This document shows positions 16,788 to 26,462 of a stretch of DNA of 64,000 nucleotides, one piece after another. Source of the DNA: Kordiimonadaceae bacterium (GTDB lineage Bacteria; Pseudomonadota; Alphaproteobacteria; Sphingomonadales; Emcibacteraceae); assembly GCA_024236295.1 (NCBI GenBank), contig JACKKT010000004.1:124001-188000 (forward strand). Reading direction: 5' to 3'. The notes below the pieces were generated by a model, which was not told the origin of the DNA, searched no databases, and was given only the letters and a program-made list of their open reading frames with translations. Made by a program: the position numbers and the translations under genes. Positions within the stretch are counted from its first letter, which is position 1; each line of letters starts with the position of its first letter.

Positions 16788-17130
16788 TTTCTAATCCGGT
16801 TTATTTGACAGGATCATGATATTGAATTGATCTTATAAAACAAGATAAGAAAAATATATTTTATCTTAATATACATAGACGAAAGTAAAGGATATATTTT
16901 TTCTTTCTCAATAATAATCCTCCTCACAATTGTTAATGTTTAAAAGAAAAAGACAAAAAAATAATAAATTTTTATAAGGTCTACTTTTAATCCAGTTTAA
17001 AGTGCCTATATGTACCATTAGTAAAATTCAGCCCTGATCAATAGCGCCATAGAATGCTTCAGTTTAAGGACTTTATGGATTGGCTTTTGATAATTTTTTT
17101 GCTCCTAGTGAGGGAGTAATTTCAAAAGGC

Positions 17131-17160
17131 TTGACAAGCGTTTCATGATTTAATTATATA
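17131..17160 (+). promoter_or_regulatory. candidate sigma-70 promoter for the RND efflux operon
   Basis: TTGACA at 17131-17136 is a perfect -35 hexamer, followed after 17 bases by TTATAT (17154-17159), or after 18 by TATATA. It points toward the efflux genes, about 170 bases upstream of the membrane-fusion gene start, which would leave a long leader. Found by eye; no transcription start is known. Confidence 0.5.
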
Positions 17161-17279
17161 GTGATCGCTACAAAAACAGAAAGTTCCGTTTAAATTATGA
17201 GTTTCCAGTAAATTATAAAATTCAATAGAAGCATTTACTTTTATCGTTGTTAATATTATTAAGTGCTAAATTAAATCAG

Positions 17280-17297
17280 ATGCATAACTATATGCAT
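17280..17297. promoter_or_regulatory. inverted repeat, candidate repressor operator
   Basis: ATGCATA-ACTA-TATGCAT, two perfect 7-base arms with a 4-base spacer, lies 30 bases before the membrane-fusion gene start. Efflux operons of this type are often controlled by TetR- or MarR-type repressors binding such sites, but no regulator gene is next to it. Position and symmetry are the only evidence. Confidence 0.4.
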
Positions 17298-17326
17298 TAA
17301 CCAAAATGAGAGTAAAGGGTATAATT

Positions 17327-18472
17327 GTGTCTAATCGAATAGTGATCATTGCTGTCACTGTCGTAATTGTTGCTGTTGGCGCATGGTATATAATGTCGTC
17401 AGGTCCACAATCAGGCAGTCAGATGGGGGCAATGGGCCAAATGCCACCTACAGCCGTCTCAGTCCTCACATTAAAGGAAGAGACAATTAACCGTGAAGAA
17501 ATTCTTCCTGGGCGTGTTTCGGCATTTAGACAGGCGGAAATCAGGCCACAGGTAAACGGTATTATCATAAGCCGTCTTTTTGATGAAGGCTCGCTGGTCA
17601 AACAGGGACAGGCCCTTTATCAGATTGATGATACGCCATATAAGGCTGCACTGGCCAGTGCCAAAGCCGATCTTGTCAGTGCCGAAGCCAACCTGAAAGC
17701 GGTAACAGCAAAAGAAGCCAGATATCGGGAATTGCTGAAAACCAATGCAGTAAGCGGTCAAGCATATGATGATGTTAAGGCAGATCTTGATAAAGCAGTT
17801 GCGTCAATAGCAGTTGCAAAGTCATCTGTGGAAGTGGCGGAAGTCAATCTTGGTTATACGCGCGTATATGCGCCGATTGATGGCCGTATCGGAAGATCAT
17901 CTGTAACTGAAGGGGCGCTGGTTACAACAAATCAGTCTGACAGTCTTTCTATGATTACGCAGCTTGATCCCATCTATGTGGATATTAATCAGCCTGGAGT
18001 TGAATCATTGCGCCTTAGAAATGAACTGATGGGTAAAGATAACATCCCTGTTGAAATAATCATCGACAGCACATCAGGGATGGTTCATCCACAAAAAGGC
18101 AAACTGATATTTTCAGATGTCGTTGTTGATGAAACTACCGGGTCAGTAGGATTGCGGGCTTTGGTGCCCAATCCGAATCAGACTTTGCTGCCAGGATTAT
18201 TTGTTCGGGCAAAGATTGAGTTGGGTGAGCATCCAGCTGTTTTGGTTCCGCAGCGTGCGACAACAAGAAATCCGGACGGCAGTTTATTGGTCTGGACAGT
18301 TGACACTGAAAATAAAGTAGCACCAAGACCAATTACCGTTTCAGGTGATTATGGTGATCAGTGGATTGTAGCTTCAGGTGTTGAAGCGGGCACAACAATT
18401 GTTATTGAAGGATACCAGAAAATTCGCCCGGGAATGACTGTTTCGCCAACTCCATGGGTAGCGGCTAAATAG
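17327..18472 (+). CDS. RND efflux periplasmic adaptor (AcrA/MexA-like)
   Basis: A 381-residue membrane-fusion protein. An N-terminal hydrophobic anchor (RIVIIAVTVVIVAVGAWYI) is followed by the lipoyl/barrel-sandwich half (GRVSAFRQAEIRPQVNGII), a coiled-coil hairpin (about residues 90-170), and a C-terminal membrane-proximal domain ending in GYQKIRPGMTVSP. It bridges the inner-membrane pump to an outer-membrane channel. The start is taken as GTG 17327 because AAAGGG lies 7 bases before it; ATG 17306 has no visible ribosome site. It is 34 bases upstream of the pump gene. No TolC/OprM gene accompanies the pair. Confidence 0.88.
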   Translation: MSNRIVIIAVTVVIVAVGAWYIMSSGPQSGSQMGAMGQMPPTAVSVLTLKEETINREEILPGRVSAFRQAEIRPQVNGIIISRLFDEGSLVKQGQALYQIDDTPYKAALASAKADLVSAEANLKAVTAKEARYRELLKTNAVSGQAYDDVKADLDKAVASIAVAKSSVEVAEVNLGYTRVYAPIDGRIGRSSVTEGALVTTNQSDSLSMITQLDPIYVDINQPGVESLRLRNELMGKDNIPVEIIIDSTSGMVHPQKGKLIFSDVVVDETTGSVGLRALVPNPNQTLLPGLFVRAKIELGEHPAVLVPQRATTRNPDGSLLVWTVDTENKVAPRPITVSGDYGDQWIVASGVEAGTTIVIEGYQKIRPGMTVSPTPWVAAK

Positions 18473-18506
18473 TTAACAACAAACTTAGGGTATTAGGAAA
18501 GATATT

Positions 18507-21500
18507 ATGGCTCGATTTTTTATTGAACGTCCGGTATTTGCATGGGTTATTGCAATTGTTGTGATGCTGGCGGGCGTGCTTTCCATTCGTTCGCTGCCGG
18601 TAGAACTTTACCCACAGGTGGCACCACCAACAGTATCCATTATGGCATTCTATCCGGGTGCGTCGGCAGAAACGGTGGAAAATGCGGTCACGCAGGTGAT
18701 TGAGCAGCGTCTGGTTGGTATTGATAACCTTCGTTATTTTTCTTCAAGCAGCCTTGATGGTTCTGCGGTAATTACGCTTACATTTGAACCAGGGACAGAC
18801 CCGGATATTGCGCAGGTACAGACACAAAATAAAGCACAAGGTGCTCTGACACAGTTGCCGCAGGAAGTACAGGCCCTTGGCCTTACTGTGGAAAAAGCAA
18901 CAAGAAACTTTCTGATCGTTGTTGGTCTTTATGCAGATGATGACAGTATGACCCAAAGCGAAATAGGGGATATTGCTGTTTCAACATTTCAGGATCAGCT
19001 GTCAAGGGTTAATGGCGTTGGAAGCACACAGGTTTTTGGTGCCCAGCACGCTATGCGTATATGGCTAAACCCTGAAAAACTATTAAGCTATAATCTTACA
19101 CCCGTAGAAGTTCAGGATGCGATCAGAGTTCAAAATACCGACGTTTCTGCCGGACAGCTCGGTGCATTGCCTGCTGTTTCAGGGCAACAACTTAATGCAA
19201 CTATTACTGCGCAATCCCGCCTTCAAACAGTTGAAGATTTTGGCAATATTATTTTGCGGATTAATACAGACGGGTCGCAAGTAAGGCTTCGTGATGTAGC
19301 AAGGCTTGAGCTTGGAACAGAAAATTATTCTGTTGTTGTTCGTTATAAAAGAAAACCAGCTACAGGTATTGCTGTCAGCCTGACACCGGGTGCTAATGCC
19401 CTTGAAACAGCAAAGGCGGTTAAAGCAAGAGTGGCCGAACTGGCAGAATTCTTGCCAAAAGGCGTTAAATATATGTTCCCATATGATACTGCGCCCTATA
19501 TTCAGCTCTCCATTGAATCTGTGATTATCACACTGCTGGAAGCGGTCGGACTTGTGTTTGTGATTATGTTCCTGTTCCTGCAGAATATACGGGCAACTCT
19601 GATCCCGACAATTGCGGTACCGATTGTTCTCTTGGGTACGTTCGGGGTGCTTTCTGTCTTTGGATTTTCAGTTAATACACTAACGATGTTTGCGATGGTG
19701 CTGGCGATCGGTCTTTTGGTGGACGATGCCATTGTTGTGGTGGAAAATGTCGAACGGATTATGAGCGAGGAAGGATTGTCGCCAAAAGAAGCAACGAAAA
19801 AATCGATGGATCAAATCACCAGTGCGCTGGTGGGGATTGCTCTTGTGCTTTCAACAGTGTTTGTTCCGATGGCCTTTTTTGCCGGCTCTGCCGGGGTGAT
19901 TTACAGACAGTTCTCAATCACCATTGTCGCGGCGATGACCTTATCCGTTTTGGTCGCGCTTATCCTTTCACCGTCTTTATGTGCCACTTTCCTGAAAAAT
20001 GAAAAAGGCCATGCAAGACGTGCGGAAACAGGGTTCTTCGGTGCCTTTAACCGAAACTTTAACAAAGTCCGTAATTTTTATCAGAAAAGTACTTCCTATA
20101 TGGCGCGGCGCATTGCCCGGTTCTTCATGGTTTATTCAGCTCTGGCAGCGGGGCTGATCTTTATCTTTGTATCCTTGCCGACATCGTTCTTGCCCAACGA
20201 AGATCAGGGTATCATGATGATGCTTGTGAACACACCTCCCGGTGCGACGGCCGAGCGTACTCTGGAAAGTGTTGCCAAAATTGAAAATTACTTCCTTGAT
20301 GGTCAGAAGGAAAATGTTGAACATTTATTTACGGTCACCGGCTTTAGCTTTGCCGGAGCGGCGCAGAATAATGGAATGGGCTTTATCGGACTTAAAGACT
20401 GGTCAGAGCGTACCCGCCCGGATCAAAGTGTCTTTGCAATATTTGGTCAGGCGATGGGGGCTTTGTCGCAGATTAAAGATGCTATGGCCTTTACATTTTT
20501 CCCGCCGCCCATTCAGGAACTCGGAAATGCTTCCGGTTTTGATTTTCATATTGTTGACCGTGCCGGTCTTGGTCATCAGGTTTTGATGAATGCACGAAAT
20601 CAGCTGCTCGGGGCTGCTGCACAGGATCCTTTGCTCTCAGGGGTGCGGCCAAACGGACTTAATGATGTGCCGCAGTTAAAAGTGGATATCGACAGCGAAA
20701 AAGCATCGGCCTTTGGTCTGTCCTTAAGCGATATTAACCGTACGCTGCAGATCGCCCTTGGTTCCAGTTATGTTAATGACTTCCTTGATAAAGGCCGGAT
20801 TAAACGGGTATATCTGCAGGCAGATGCTGATTTCCGCATGACACCGGATGATATTTATGACTGGCATGTCAGAAACAACAAAGGTGAGATGATCCCATTC
20901 AGCAACTTTTCAACCACCAACTGGGAATATGGTTCACCAAAGCTGGAGCGCTTTAATGGTATTGCCTCTATTAATATTCAGGGCTCCCCTGCACCGGGGG
21001 TAAGTTCAGGGGTAGCCATGGATGAAATTGAAAAAATCGTCGATACGCTTCCTGAAGGCATTGGTATTGAATGGTCAGGACTTAGTTTCGAGGAAAAACT
21101 TTCAGGGGCACAGGCACCTGCGCTTTATGCTATTTCAGTATTGGTTGTGTTCCTTTGTCTGGCCGCTCTTTACGAAAGCTGGGCAGTGCCGCTTGCGGTT
21201 ATGCTTGTGGTGCCGCTTGGGGTTCTTGGTGCGGTTATTGCGACAAAAATGTTTGGCATGGCCAATGATATTTACTTCCAGGTGGCGCTGCTAACCACGG
21301 TTGGCCTTGCATCAAAAAATGCTATTTTGATTGTGGAGTTCGCCAAGAGCCAGTATGAGGCAGGCACCAGCCTGATGGAGGCAACGGCACTTGCCGCCCG
21401 CCGACGGTTCCGTCCGATTATTATGACCTCGATGGCCTTTGTTCTTGGGGTAAGTCCGCTTGCTACGGCAACGGGTGCGGGTTCAGGGTCACAGAACGCC

Positions 21501-21638
21501 ATCGGGATTGCGGTGATGGGCGGTATGCTTGCAGCGACTTTCCTGGCGATTTTCTTCGTGCCGATGTTCTATATTGCTGTGGAAAAACTATTCCATGGTG
21601 AACGCACTGCGGAAAAGTCACCGGCACCGGCTGAGTAA
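18507..21638 (+). CDS. RND multidrug efflux transporter, HAE1 family (AcrB-like)
   Basis: A 1043-residue inner-membrane pump, the usual length for AcrB/MexB. It opens with FIERPVFAWVIAIVVMLAG (TM1); two large periplasmic loops (about residues 40-330 and 560-865) alternate with two sets of TM helices. The proton-relay aspartate pair is visible in AIGLLVDDAIVVVENVER (TM4). It exports hydrophobic drugs, detergents or metabolites with proton uptake, in complex with the adaptor upstream. Ribosome site AGGAAAG, 8 bases before ATG. The C-terminus is followed by a 72-base gap and a hairpin that overlaps the next gene's ribosome site. Confidence 0.93.
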   Translation: MARFFIERPVFAWVIAIVVMLAGVLSIRSLPVELYPQVAPPTVSIMAFYPGASAETVENAVTQVIEQRLVGIDNLRYFSSSSLDGSAVITLTFEPGTDPDIAQVQTQNKAQGALTQLPQEVQALGLTVEKATRNFLIVVGLYADDDSMTQSEIGDIAVSTFQDQLSRVNGVGSTQVFGAQHAMRIWLNPEKLLSYNLTPVEVQDAIRVQNTDVSAGQLGALPAVSGQQLNATITAQSRLQTVEDFGNIILRINTDGSQVRLRDVARLELGTENYSVVVRYKRKPATGIAVSLTPGANALETAKAVKARVAELAEFLPKGVKYMFPYDTAPYIQLSIESVIITLLEAVGLVFVIMFLFLQNIRATLIPTIAVPIVLLGTFGVLSVFGFSVNTLTMFAMVLAIGLLVDDAIVVVENVERIMSEEGLSPKEATKKSMDQITSALVGIALVLSTVFVPMAFFAGSAGVIYRQFSITIVAAMTLSVLVALILSPSLCATFLKNEKGHARRAETGFFGAFNRNFNKVRNFYQKSTSYMARRIARFFMVYSALAAGLIFIFVSLPTSFLPNEDQGIMMMLVNTPPGATAERTLESVAKIENYFLDGQKENVEHLFTVTGFSFAGAAQNNGMGFIGLKDWSERTRPDQSVFAIFGQAMGALSQIKDAMAFTFFPPPIQELGNASGFDFHIVDRAGLGHQVLMNARNQLLGAAAQDPLLSGVRPNGLNDVPQLKVDIDSEKASAFGLSLSDINRTLQIALGSSYVNDFLDKGRIKRVYLQADADFRMTPDDIYDWHVRNNKGEMIPFSNFSTTNWEYGSPKLERFNGIASINIQGSPAPGVSSGVAMDEIEKIVDTLPEGIGIEWSGLSFEEKLSGAQAPALYAISVLVVFLCLAALYESWAVPLAVMLVVPLGVLGAVIATKMFGMANDIYFQVALLTTVGLASKNAILIVEFAKSQYEAGTSLMEATALAARRRFRPIIMTSMAFVLGVSPLATATGAGSGSQNAIGIAVMGGMLAATFLAIFFVPMFYIAVEKLFHGERTAEKSPAPAE

Positions 21639-21676
21639 ACCTCGGATATTGTCATTCAATTAGTTTAACGATATGC

Positions 21677-21704
21677 TCTCCCCTGAATAATATTTCAGGG
21701 GAGA
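21677..21704 (+). promoter_or_regulatory. 11-bp perfect hairpin enclosing a Shine-Dalgarno sequence
   Basis: TCTCCCCTGAA (21677-21687) and TTCAGGGGAGA (21694-21704) are exact complements around the 6-base loop TAATAT. The right arm contains AGGGGAGA, the only ribosome site for the ATG at 21711. In the mRNA the site would be paired, so translation of the NTF2-like gene should be low unless the hairpin opens. It is not followed by a T-run, so a simple terminator for the efflux operon is less likely, though partial termination or 3'-end protection is possible. Confidence 0.6.
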
Positions 21705-21710
21705 AGTTAT

Positions 21711-22172
21711 ATGTTAAAAATAATCTTTAAAGCGATCATCATTACTTTTATGGGAATGAGTTTTGCCAGTGCTGAAAGCAGCATGGTGGAAAAAGCCGCC
21801 GTTCAGAAAGTGTTAGACCAGGTATTTGCTGCCATGCGGGCGGGCGATGCCGATACCTTAAAAACCCTGATCCTTGCCGATACCCCGCTTGACCGGGCAA
21901 ACCCCGATAAGCCGGTAAACCGTGGTATTTCAAAAGACTGGATTGACTGGGTCAGCACCTTAAAACCCGGGCAGGCGGACGAACAGATTTTTGATGTTCA
22001 GATTCATGTTGAGGGGCCACTGGCGGTTGCCTGGGCACCTTTTACTATTGCTCTGGACGGCGAGCTTAAATCATGCGGCGTTAACCAATTTACCCTGGTC
22101 AAGCAAACTGAAGGCTGGCGTGTTGCTTATCTGATTGATACCCATACGCCGGAAAAATGCATTTCCAAATAA
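21711..22172 (+). CDS. exported NTF2/SnoaL-like protein
   Basis: A 153-residue protein with a cleavable signal peptide (IIFKAIIITFMGMSFASA) and a single NTF2-like cone-shaped domain: an N-terminal helix with VEKAAVQKVLDQVFAAMRAGDADTLKTL, then strands ending in WAPFTIALDGELKSCGVNQFTLVK and GWRVAYLIDT. This is the DUF4440/SnoaL-like lumazine-synthase-related fold, used for ligand binding or simple isomerisations. The function in the periplasm is unknown. Its ribosome site is inside a stable hairpin, and a methyltransferase gene follows after 28 bases. Confidence 0.8.
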   Translation: MLKIIFKAIIITFMGMSFASAESSMVEKAAVQKVLDQVFAAMRAGDADTLKTLILADTPLDRANPDKPVNRGISKDWIDWVSTLKPGQADEQIFDVQIHVEGPLAVAWAPFTIALDGELKSCGVNQFTLVKQTEGWRVAYLIDTHTPEKCISK

Positions 22173-22200
22173 ATTAACATTTTTGGGTCAGGAATTAATT

Positions 22201-23037
22201 ATGGCAGGCGGCAAAGATCATATTCACAGTTATTATTCACCCAATGATTTATATAATAAAATTATTGATGGTCTTAACAAGCTTGGCAAGGATTTATCAA
22301 CACTCACTCTTGATGATCTTCAGCCGGTTGACGAATTTCATATTCGTGGTGATACAGCGACCAAAGAACTGATAGCTCTTTCCGGCTTTACATCGGATAT
22401 GCATATTCTTGATGTGGGCTGCGGCATTGGCGGTTCTACCCGACGTCTTTCTCATGAAACGGGTTGTACTGTCACTGGCATTGATCTCAGCGATGAATAT
22501 ATTGATGTGGCCGAGCGACTCACTGAACTTCTTAATATGCAGGACCGGGTAAAATTCCATGCGACCAGCGCGCTTGATCTTCCTTATGCTGATAATTCAT
22601 TTGATGGGGTGTGGTCGCTCCAGATGAATATGAATGTTGAAGATAAGCTTGGCTGGCTTAAGGAAACAAATCGGGTTTTAAAACCCGGCGGCCGGGCGGT
22701 GCTTTATGAAGTCTGCGGCGGAAAAAATAACACTCAGCATTTCCCCGTTCCCTGGGCGCAGGACAGTTCCATGAGCTTTCTGGTGCCGCCGGAAACATTC
22801 CGGGATATTATTACCGAAGCCGGATTTGAAATTGCTGTCTGGAATGATAAAACCGATCTTGCCCAGATCGCTTTTTTAAAGGCACAAAAGCCCGAAGGAA
22901 AACCGAATTTACCCATTCTTGGCGTTTATATGCTGGTGGGCGAAGACATCAGCACCAAAGCTTATAATTTGCACCGTAACCTTGATGAAGGACGCGTCAG
23001 CCTGATTGAAACCGTGGCCGTTAAGCCAGTAGTTTAA
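22201..23037 (+). CDS. class I SAM-dependent methyltransferase (sarcosine/dimethylglycine methyltransferase-like)
   Basis: A 278-residue methyltransferase. Motif I is ILDVGCGIGGSTRRL, followed by GIDLSDEYIDVAERL (acidic ribose-binding residue), and a VLKPGGRAVLYEVC post-motif. The N-terminal block DHIHSYYSPNDLY and PVDEFHIRGDTAT resembles the glycine-betaine-forming sarcosine/dimethylglycine N-methyltransferases and related enzymes; the true acceptor could be another small amine or carboxylate. The start is ATG 22201 behind AGGA; the longer in-frame extension to 22135 overlaps the previous gene and is not needed. Follows the NTF2-like gene by 28 bases on the same strand. Confidence 0.85.
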   Translation: MAGGKDHIHSYYSPNDLYNKIIDGLNKLGKDLSTLTLDDLQPVDEFHIRGDTATKELIALSGFTSDMHILDVGCGIGGSTRRLSHETGCTVTGIDLSDEYIDVAERLTELLNMQDRVKFHATSALDLPYADNSFDGVWSLQMNMNVEDKLGWLKETNRVLKPGGRAVLYEVCGGKNNTQHFPVPWAQDSSMSFLVPPETFRDIITEAGFEIAVWNDKTDLAQIAFLKAQKPEGKPNLPILGVYMLVGEDISTKAYNLHRNLDEGRVSLIETVAVKPVV

Positions 23038-23208
23038 TTCAATGCCATTTTCGATTTTATAGCGAGAACAGGAATTATTACCTTTTATTTTGAATGGCTG
23101 CTTTCGACCCAAAGCGGACATTGAAAGGATAGTAACTTGTAAAATTGGAATACCAAAAACTTCCGAGAATAATTTTCATCTAGTTTTATTAGTATATCTG
23201 TCAGAAGC

Positions 23209-26190
23209 TCAAGAAATGTCCTGAACAATATCTTGATCAATCAATAATGTTGAACCATTGGCGGTGTAGGTATTGTAAATTTCACCGTCAATATCCTGGT
23301 CCGCGCCTTGCGCCCAACCCTGATTTTCTGAAGTAACAGAATCACCGCCATCCCCCTTGATGACGAGTAGATTATTGTTATCAGTTACGTCAATGACATT
23401 TTGCGATGTCAGAACAAGACTTTCTCTATAATCCGTTCCCAACATTAAGGATTCAATGTCAGTTGCAACCAGAGCTGCCAAATCGATTTCATAGGCAATA
23501 ATTGCACTTCCACCAGTAATATCAATTTGGTCATATCCGTCGCCACCGTCAAAACTATCCTCTACAAAAGACAAGTCATATTGATTGACTGTAAATGTGT
23601 CGTTGCCATCGCCGCCAATTAATGTATCTTCGCCTAAAAAACCTTCGAGTAGATCATCACCCGCTCCACCGTCTATAAGCTCGCCACCAGCGCTACCTCG
23701 AATTGTATCTTTTCCATCTTCACCATAAATTTCACCAGAAAATAAACCAAAATGGTCAACAAAGGTATCATCACCGCCGCCAAAATAAATATCACCAGTC
23801 AATTGCCCATAGTTATGTATTATGTCATTTCCAAGATCGAGCTCGAAATCACCATAAATTTGACCATAATTCAAAATTGTCTCTGCTGTGTTTTGTTGCG
23901 GAGACAAAACTTGATTGGCATTAAAAGCTATATCAGCGCTTATCAGACCAGCATTATAAAAAACTCTGGGATCGTCATCTACTCCATAGTTTATGGCAAT
24001 TGATCTTACATTTTCATCATTGCTAACTGCAATTATATTTCCATTATTTACAAATCCTGGATTTTCCAAAGTGTCGTAACCAAGAATGGAATGAATGCTA
24101 TATTGCAGATGTATGGCTATAGTTACTGAACCTATAGATGACTCTCCACCTTGAACCATGATATCGCCATTATTAACAAATGGTCCTGACATATATTGGG
24201 CCCTTACACCATAAGCAGCATTATTTGTTGATGCAGCTTGTATAATTCCATCATTAACAAATGGTCCTTCCAGCGACCAATTACCAACTGCTCTGGCAGC
24301 TTCTTGGTTTGCTTGTGCTGAAATCAATCCAGAATTATAAAATTCTGCGCCGCCAAGGTCCAAAGCGGCTCCGCCGTTAATATTTATAATTTCACCGGTA
24401 TTATAAACGCTTTCGAGATAGTTTATGTTTACAGTATGTAATAGATGATCTTCAACCAAGGCGGACGTGTACAATATGCCATGATTAAAAACTTGGTAAT
24501 CGCTCAAGCCCGTTCCTTTAGTATCAATTACACTGGTGTTACCAAAAAAAACCTCACCCTCTGCGATTGTAAAAACTTGGTTTACATCCGTTGGAGATTG
24601 AATAGGCATATCATCAGGTATTGCTGTGTGGGAAACAAAATTAAAGGGTTTATCGGGGGTATAATCATCGTCAATGATTAATAAGTTCGCGGAAGTCTTC
24701 GGAATATATACGTTAGATGAGTTACTAAAAGTTACTGCAATTTGTGAACTTTCTTCAGCAATACTATTGTCAATCCAGTAGAGCGAAATGGTTTTTGTTG
24801 TTTCACCCGGATTAAATGTGATGACTCCTTGGCTACCGTCACTTGAGTTATATTCTACTGTAATTGGTCTATCAGATGGGTTAGTTAGCGACAATATCAA
24901 ACTATATGTTTCATCCAATTCATTTGCGAAGGCGTCAAGCGCAACAAGTTTTGGCTCAACATAAATACTATCGGTCAGCGCATATTCAACAGTACTGTCA
25001 CCACCAGTATCAACATCACCTCCACCCACGATTTCCGAAAGACCTAGATCAGCAATGTCATCCGCATCGTCAACCTGCAGCGTGACGGTGGGGGCAAGGT
25101 CAATGGTGGTGGCATTATTGATTTTGGCAGCAATATCACCAAGATTTACATTGGTGCTGCTGCCATTACCGTTGATCTGTACCTTTACATCGGCCGTGCT
25201 GCCGGTATTTATGGCGCCGATTTCAGCAAGGTCAGTGGCATCATCAATTATAAAAGTGACATCGCCGTCAATATTAAGATTGCCAATATCGGTGATATTA
25301 AGGCTGCTTAAATCAATGATATAGTTATCACCGGGCGGCACCTCGATATTGATCACTGAACTGCCGTCCCCGTCGACGGTGGTGAACTGTGCCATCTGAG
25401 CGGCGGTCAGGGTGACATCTGAATTGACCACAAGAACCGTGACATTGGTCAGGGTTACGCCGGTCAGATCAACAGTACCATAGATAAACAGTGTGTTAGT
25501 GCCGGTTCCGCCGTCAATGGTTTCGCCGCTGCCCACTTCGCTGACGCCACGGCCGTTAAGGTCGGCCAAGGTAATAAGTGCCGAAAGATCGGTTCCCGAC
25601 CCGGCGGGGTTGGTAATATCGGCCTGGACATACTGATTGGCACTTGTGGTGCCGACGACAACGATGGCATCATTATCAGCACCGGCATTGATGGCATCGA
25701 TGCCATTACCGCCTCGGATTAAATCGGCACCGGTCCCTGTTGAAATGGTGTCATTGTCCGGACCGCCTTTTACAATATCATCGCCTGCGCCGGTTGAAAT
25801 AATATCATCACCGCTTCCGCCATCAACGATGTCATCGCCGGATCCGGTGCTGATCGTGTCATTGCCGCCCTTGCCGGTTACGGTCAGATCTGCTGTTGCA
25901 GAAGCTTTGGAGAGGACACTGTCGCTGCTGTCAACAGCGATAAAGACATTGGTCGGGTTTTCAGTAAAATCAGGGGTTGGTGTCGGGGCAGGCGGCGCAG
26001 GATCAGGCGTATCATCAGGATTCTCACCTCCGCCGCCACTGCTTCCACCGCAGGCCGCAAGCGGCAGCAACGACATCAGAATGCCGATTTGCTTCAGTTT
26101 TTTGTTTTTGGGTTTCTGGCTGATTGTATCAGCACTGGCTGTGCTGGAAACTGTGGTGGAAAGGCTTTGCTTTTGATCGCTGTCGGACAT
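23209..26190 (-). CDS. RTX/Calx-beta surface lipoprotein, mosaic
   Basis: A 993-residue protein. The start at 26190 has GGGGGAA upstream. Residues 1-35 are a polar extension; a hydrophobic stretch and lipobox LPLAACGG (Cys47) follow, then a Gly/Pro/Asp linker, so it is probably lipidated despite the long N-region. Residues about 110-200 hold GGxGxDx RTX nonapeptides (TGSGDDIVDGGSGDD and similar). A Calx-beta-like domain lies near 450-530, an Asn/Gly-rich beta-helix-like region near 560-800 (repeated NNGNI, NAGLISA), and a second RTX cluster near 820-890. RTX repeats bind calcium and fold outside the cell. Base composition shifts near 25000: the 5' half is GC-richer than the 3' half, which suggests a composite gene. 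Function unknown; adhesin or matrix protein is a reasonable guess. Confidence 0.8.
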   Translation of the reverse strand: MSDSDQKQSLSTTVSSTASADTISQKPKNKKLKQIGILMSLLPLAACGGSSGGGGENPDDTPDPAPPAPTPTPDFTENPTNVFIAVDSSDSVLSKASATADLTVTGKGGNDTISTGSGDDIVDGGSGDDIISTGAGDDIVKGGPDNDTISTGTGADLIRGGNGIDAINAGADNDAIVVVGTTSANQYVQADITNPAGSGTDLSALITLADLNGRGVSEVGSGETIDGGTGTNTLFIYGTVDLTGVTLTNVTVLVVNSDVTLTAAQMAQFTTVDGDGSSVINIEVPPGDNYIIDLSSLNITDIGNLNIDGDVTFIIDDATDLAEIGAINTGSTADVKVQINGNGSSTNVNLGDIAAKINNATTIDLAPTVTLQVDDADDIADLGLSEIVGGGDVDTGGDSTVEYALTDSIYVEPKLVALDAFANELDETYSLILSLTNPSDRPITVEYNSSDGSQGVITFNPGETTKTISLYWIDNSIAEESSQIAVTFSNSSNVYIPKTSANLLIIDDDYTPDKPFNFVSHTAIPDDMPIQSPTDVNQVFTIAEGEVFFGNTSVIDTKGTGLSDYQVFNHGILYTSALVEDHLLHTVNINYLESVYNTGEIININGGAALDLGGAEFYNSGLISAQANQEAARAVGNWSLEGPFVNDGIIQAASTNNAAYGVRAQYMSGPFVNNGDIMVQGGESSIGSVTIAIHLQYSIHSILGYDTLENPGFVNNGNIIAVSNDENVRSIAINYGVDDDPRVFYNAGLISADIAFNANQVLSPQQNTAETILNYGQIYGDFELDLGNDIIHNYGQLTGDIYFGGGDDTFVDHFGLFSGEIYGEDGKDTIRGSAGGELIDGGAGDDLLEGFLGEDTLIGGDGNDTFTVNQYDLSFVEDSFDGGDGYDQIDITGGSAIIAYEIDLAALVATDIESLMLGTDYRESLVLTSQNVIDVTDNNNLLVIKGDGGDSVTSENQGWAQGADQDIDGEIYNTYTANGSTLLIDQDIVQDIS

Positions 26191-26462
26191 ACTGAATTCC
26201 CCCAATACTACAACTATTACTATTATTTACAAAAAAAACTATACCTGGAAAACAGCAGAATTCAAGCACAAATTATTAAAAAATCGTTAACATGGGTTAA
26301 ACTTCTTTCCACTTATAAAACTTATTTAAATTGTGCTGCTGTTGTGTTCATCCTTTTGAAAATATAAGATTTAGAGAATATCAACCTCAATCTTATCAAT
26401 TACTGAATGTCCGCTATGGGTCGACAGCAGCCATATATTACACTTATATTGTATTTGCTTTT

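Larger units (their letters stand above)
16788..17326. other. 539-base AT-rich intergenic region upstream of the RND efflux genes
   Basis: No convincing coding region. It is very rich in A and T, with an AAGATAA...TTATCTT inverted repeat near 16850-16875. The right half carries the promoter and operator candidates listed separately. Confidence 0.7.

Noticed and set aside
21677..21704. Intrinsic terminator of the efflux operon
   Set aside because: No T-run follows the stem; the arm is the ribosome site of the next gene.
25637..26176. 179-residue plus-strand open frame
   Set aside because: Antisense to the GC-rich RTX part of the lipoprotein gene; composition reflects the repeats.
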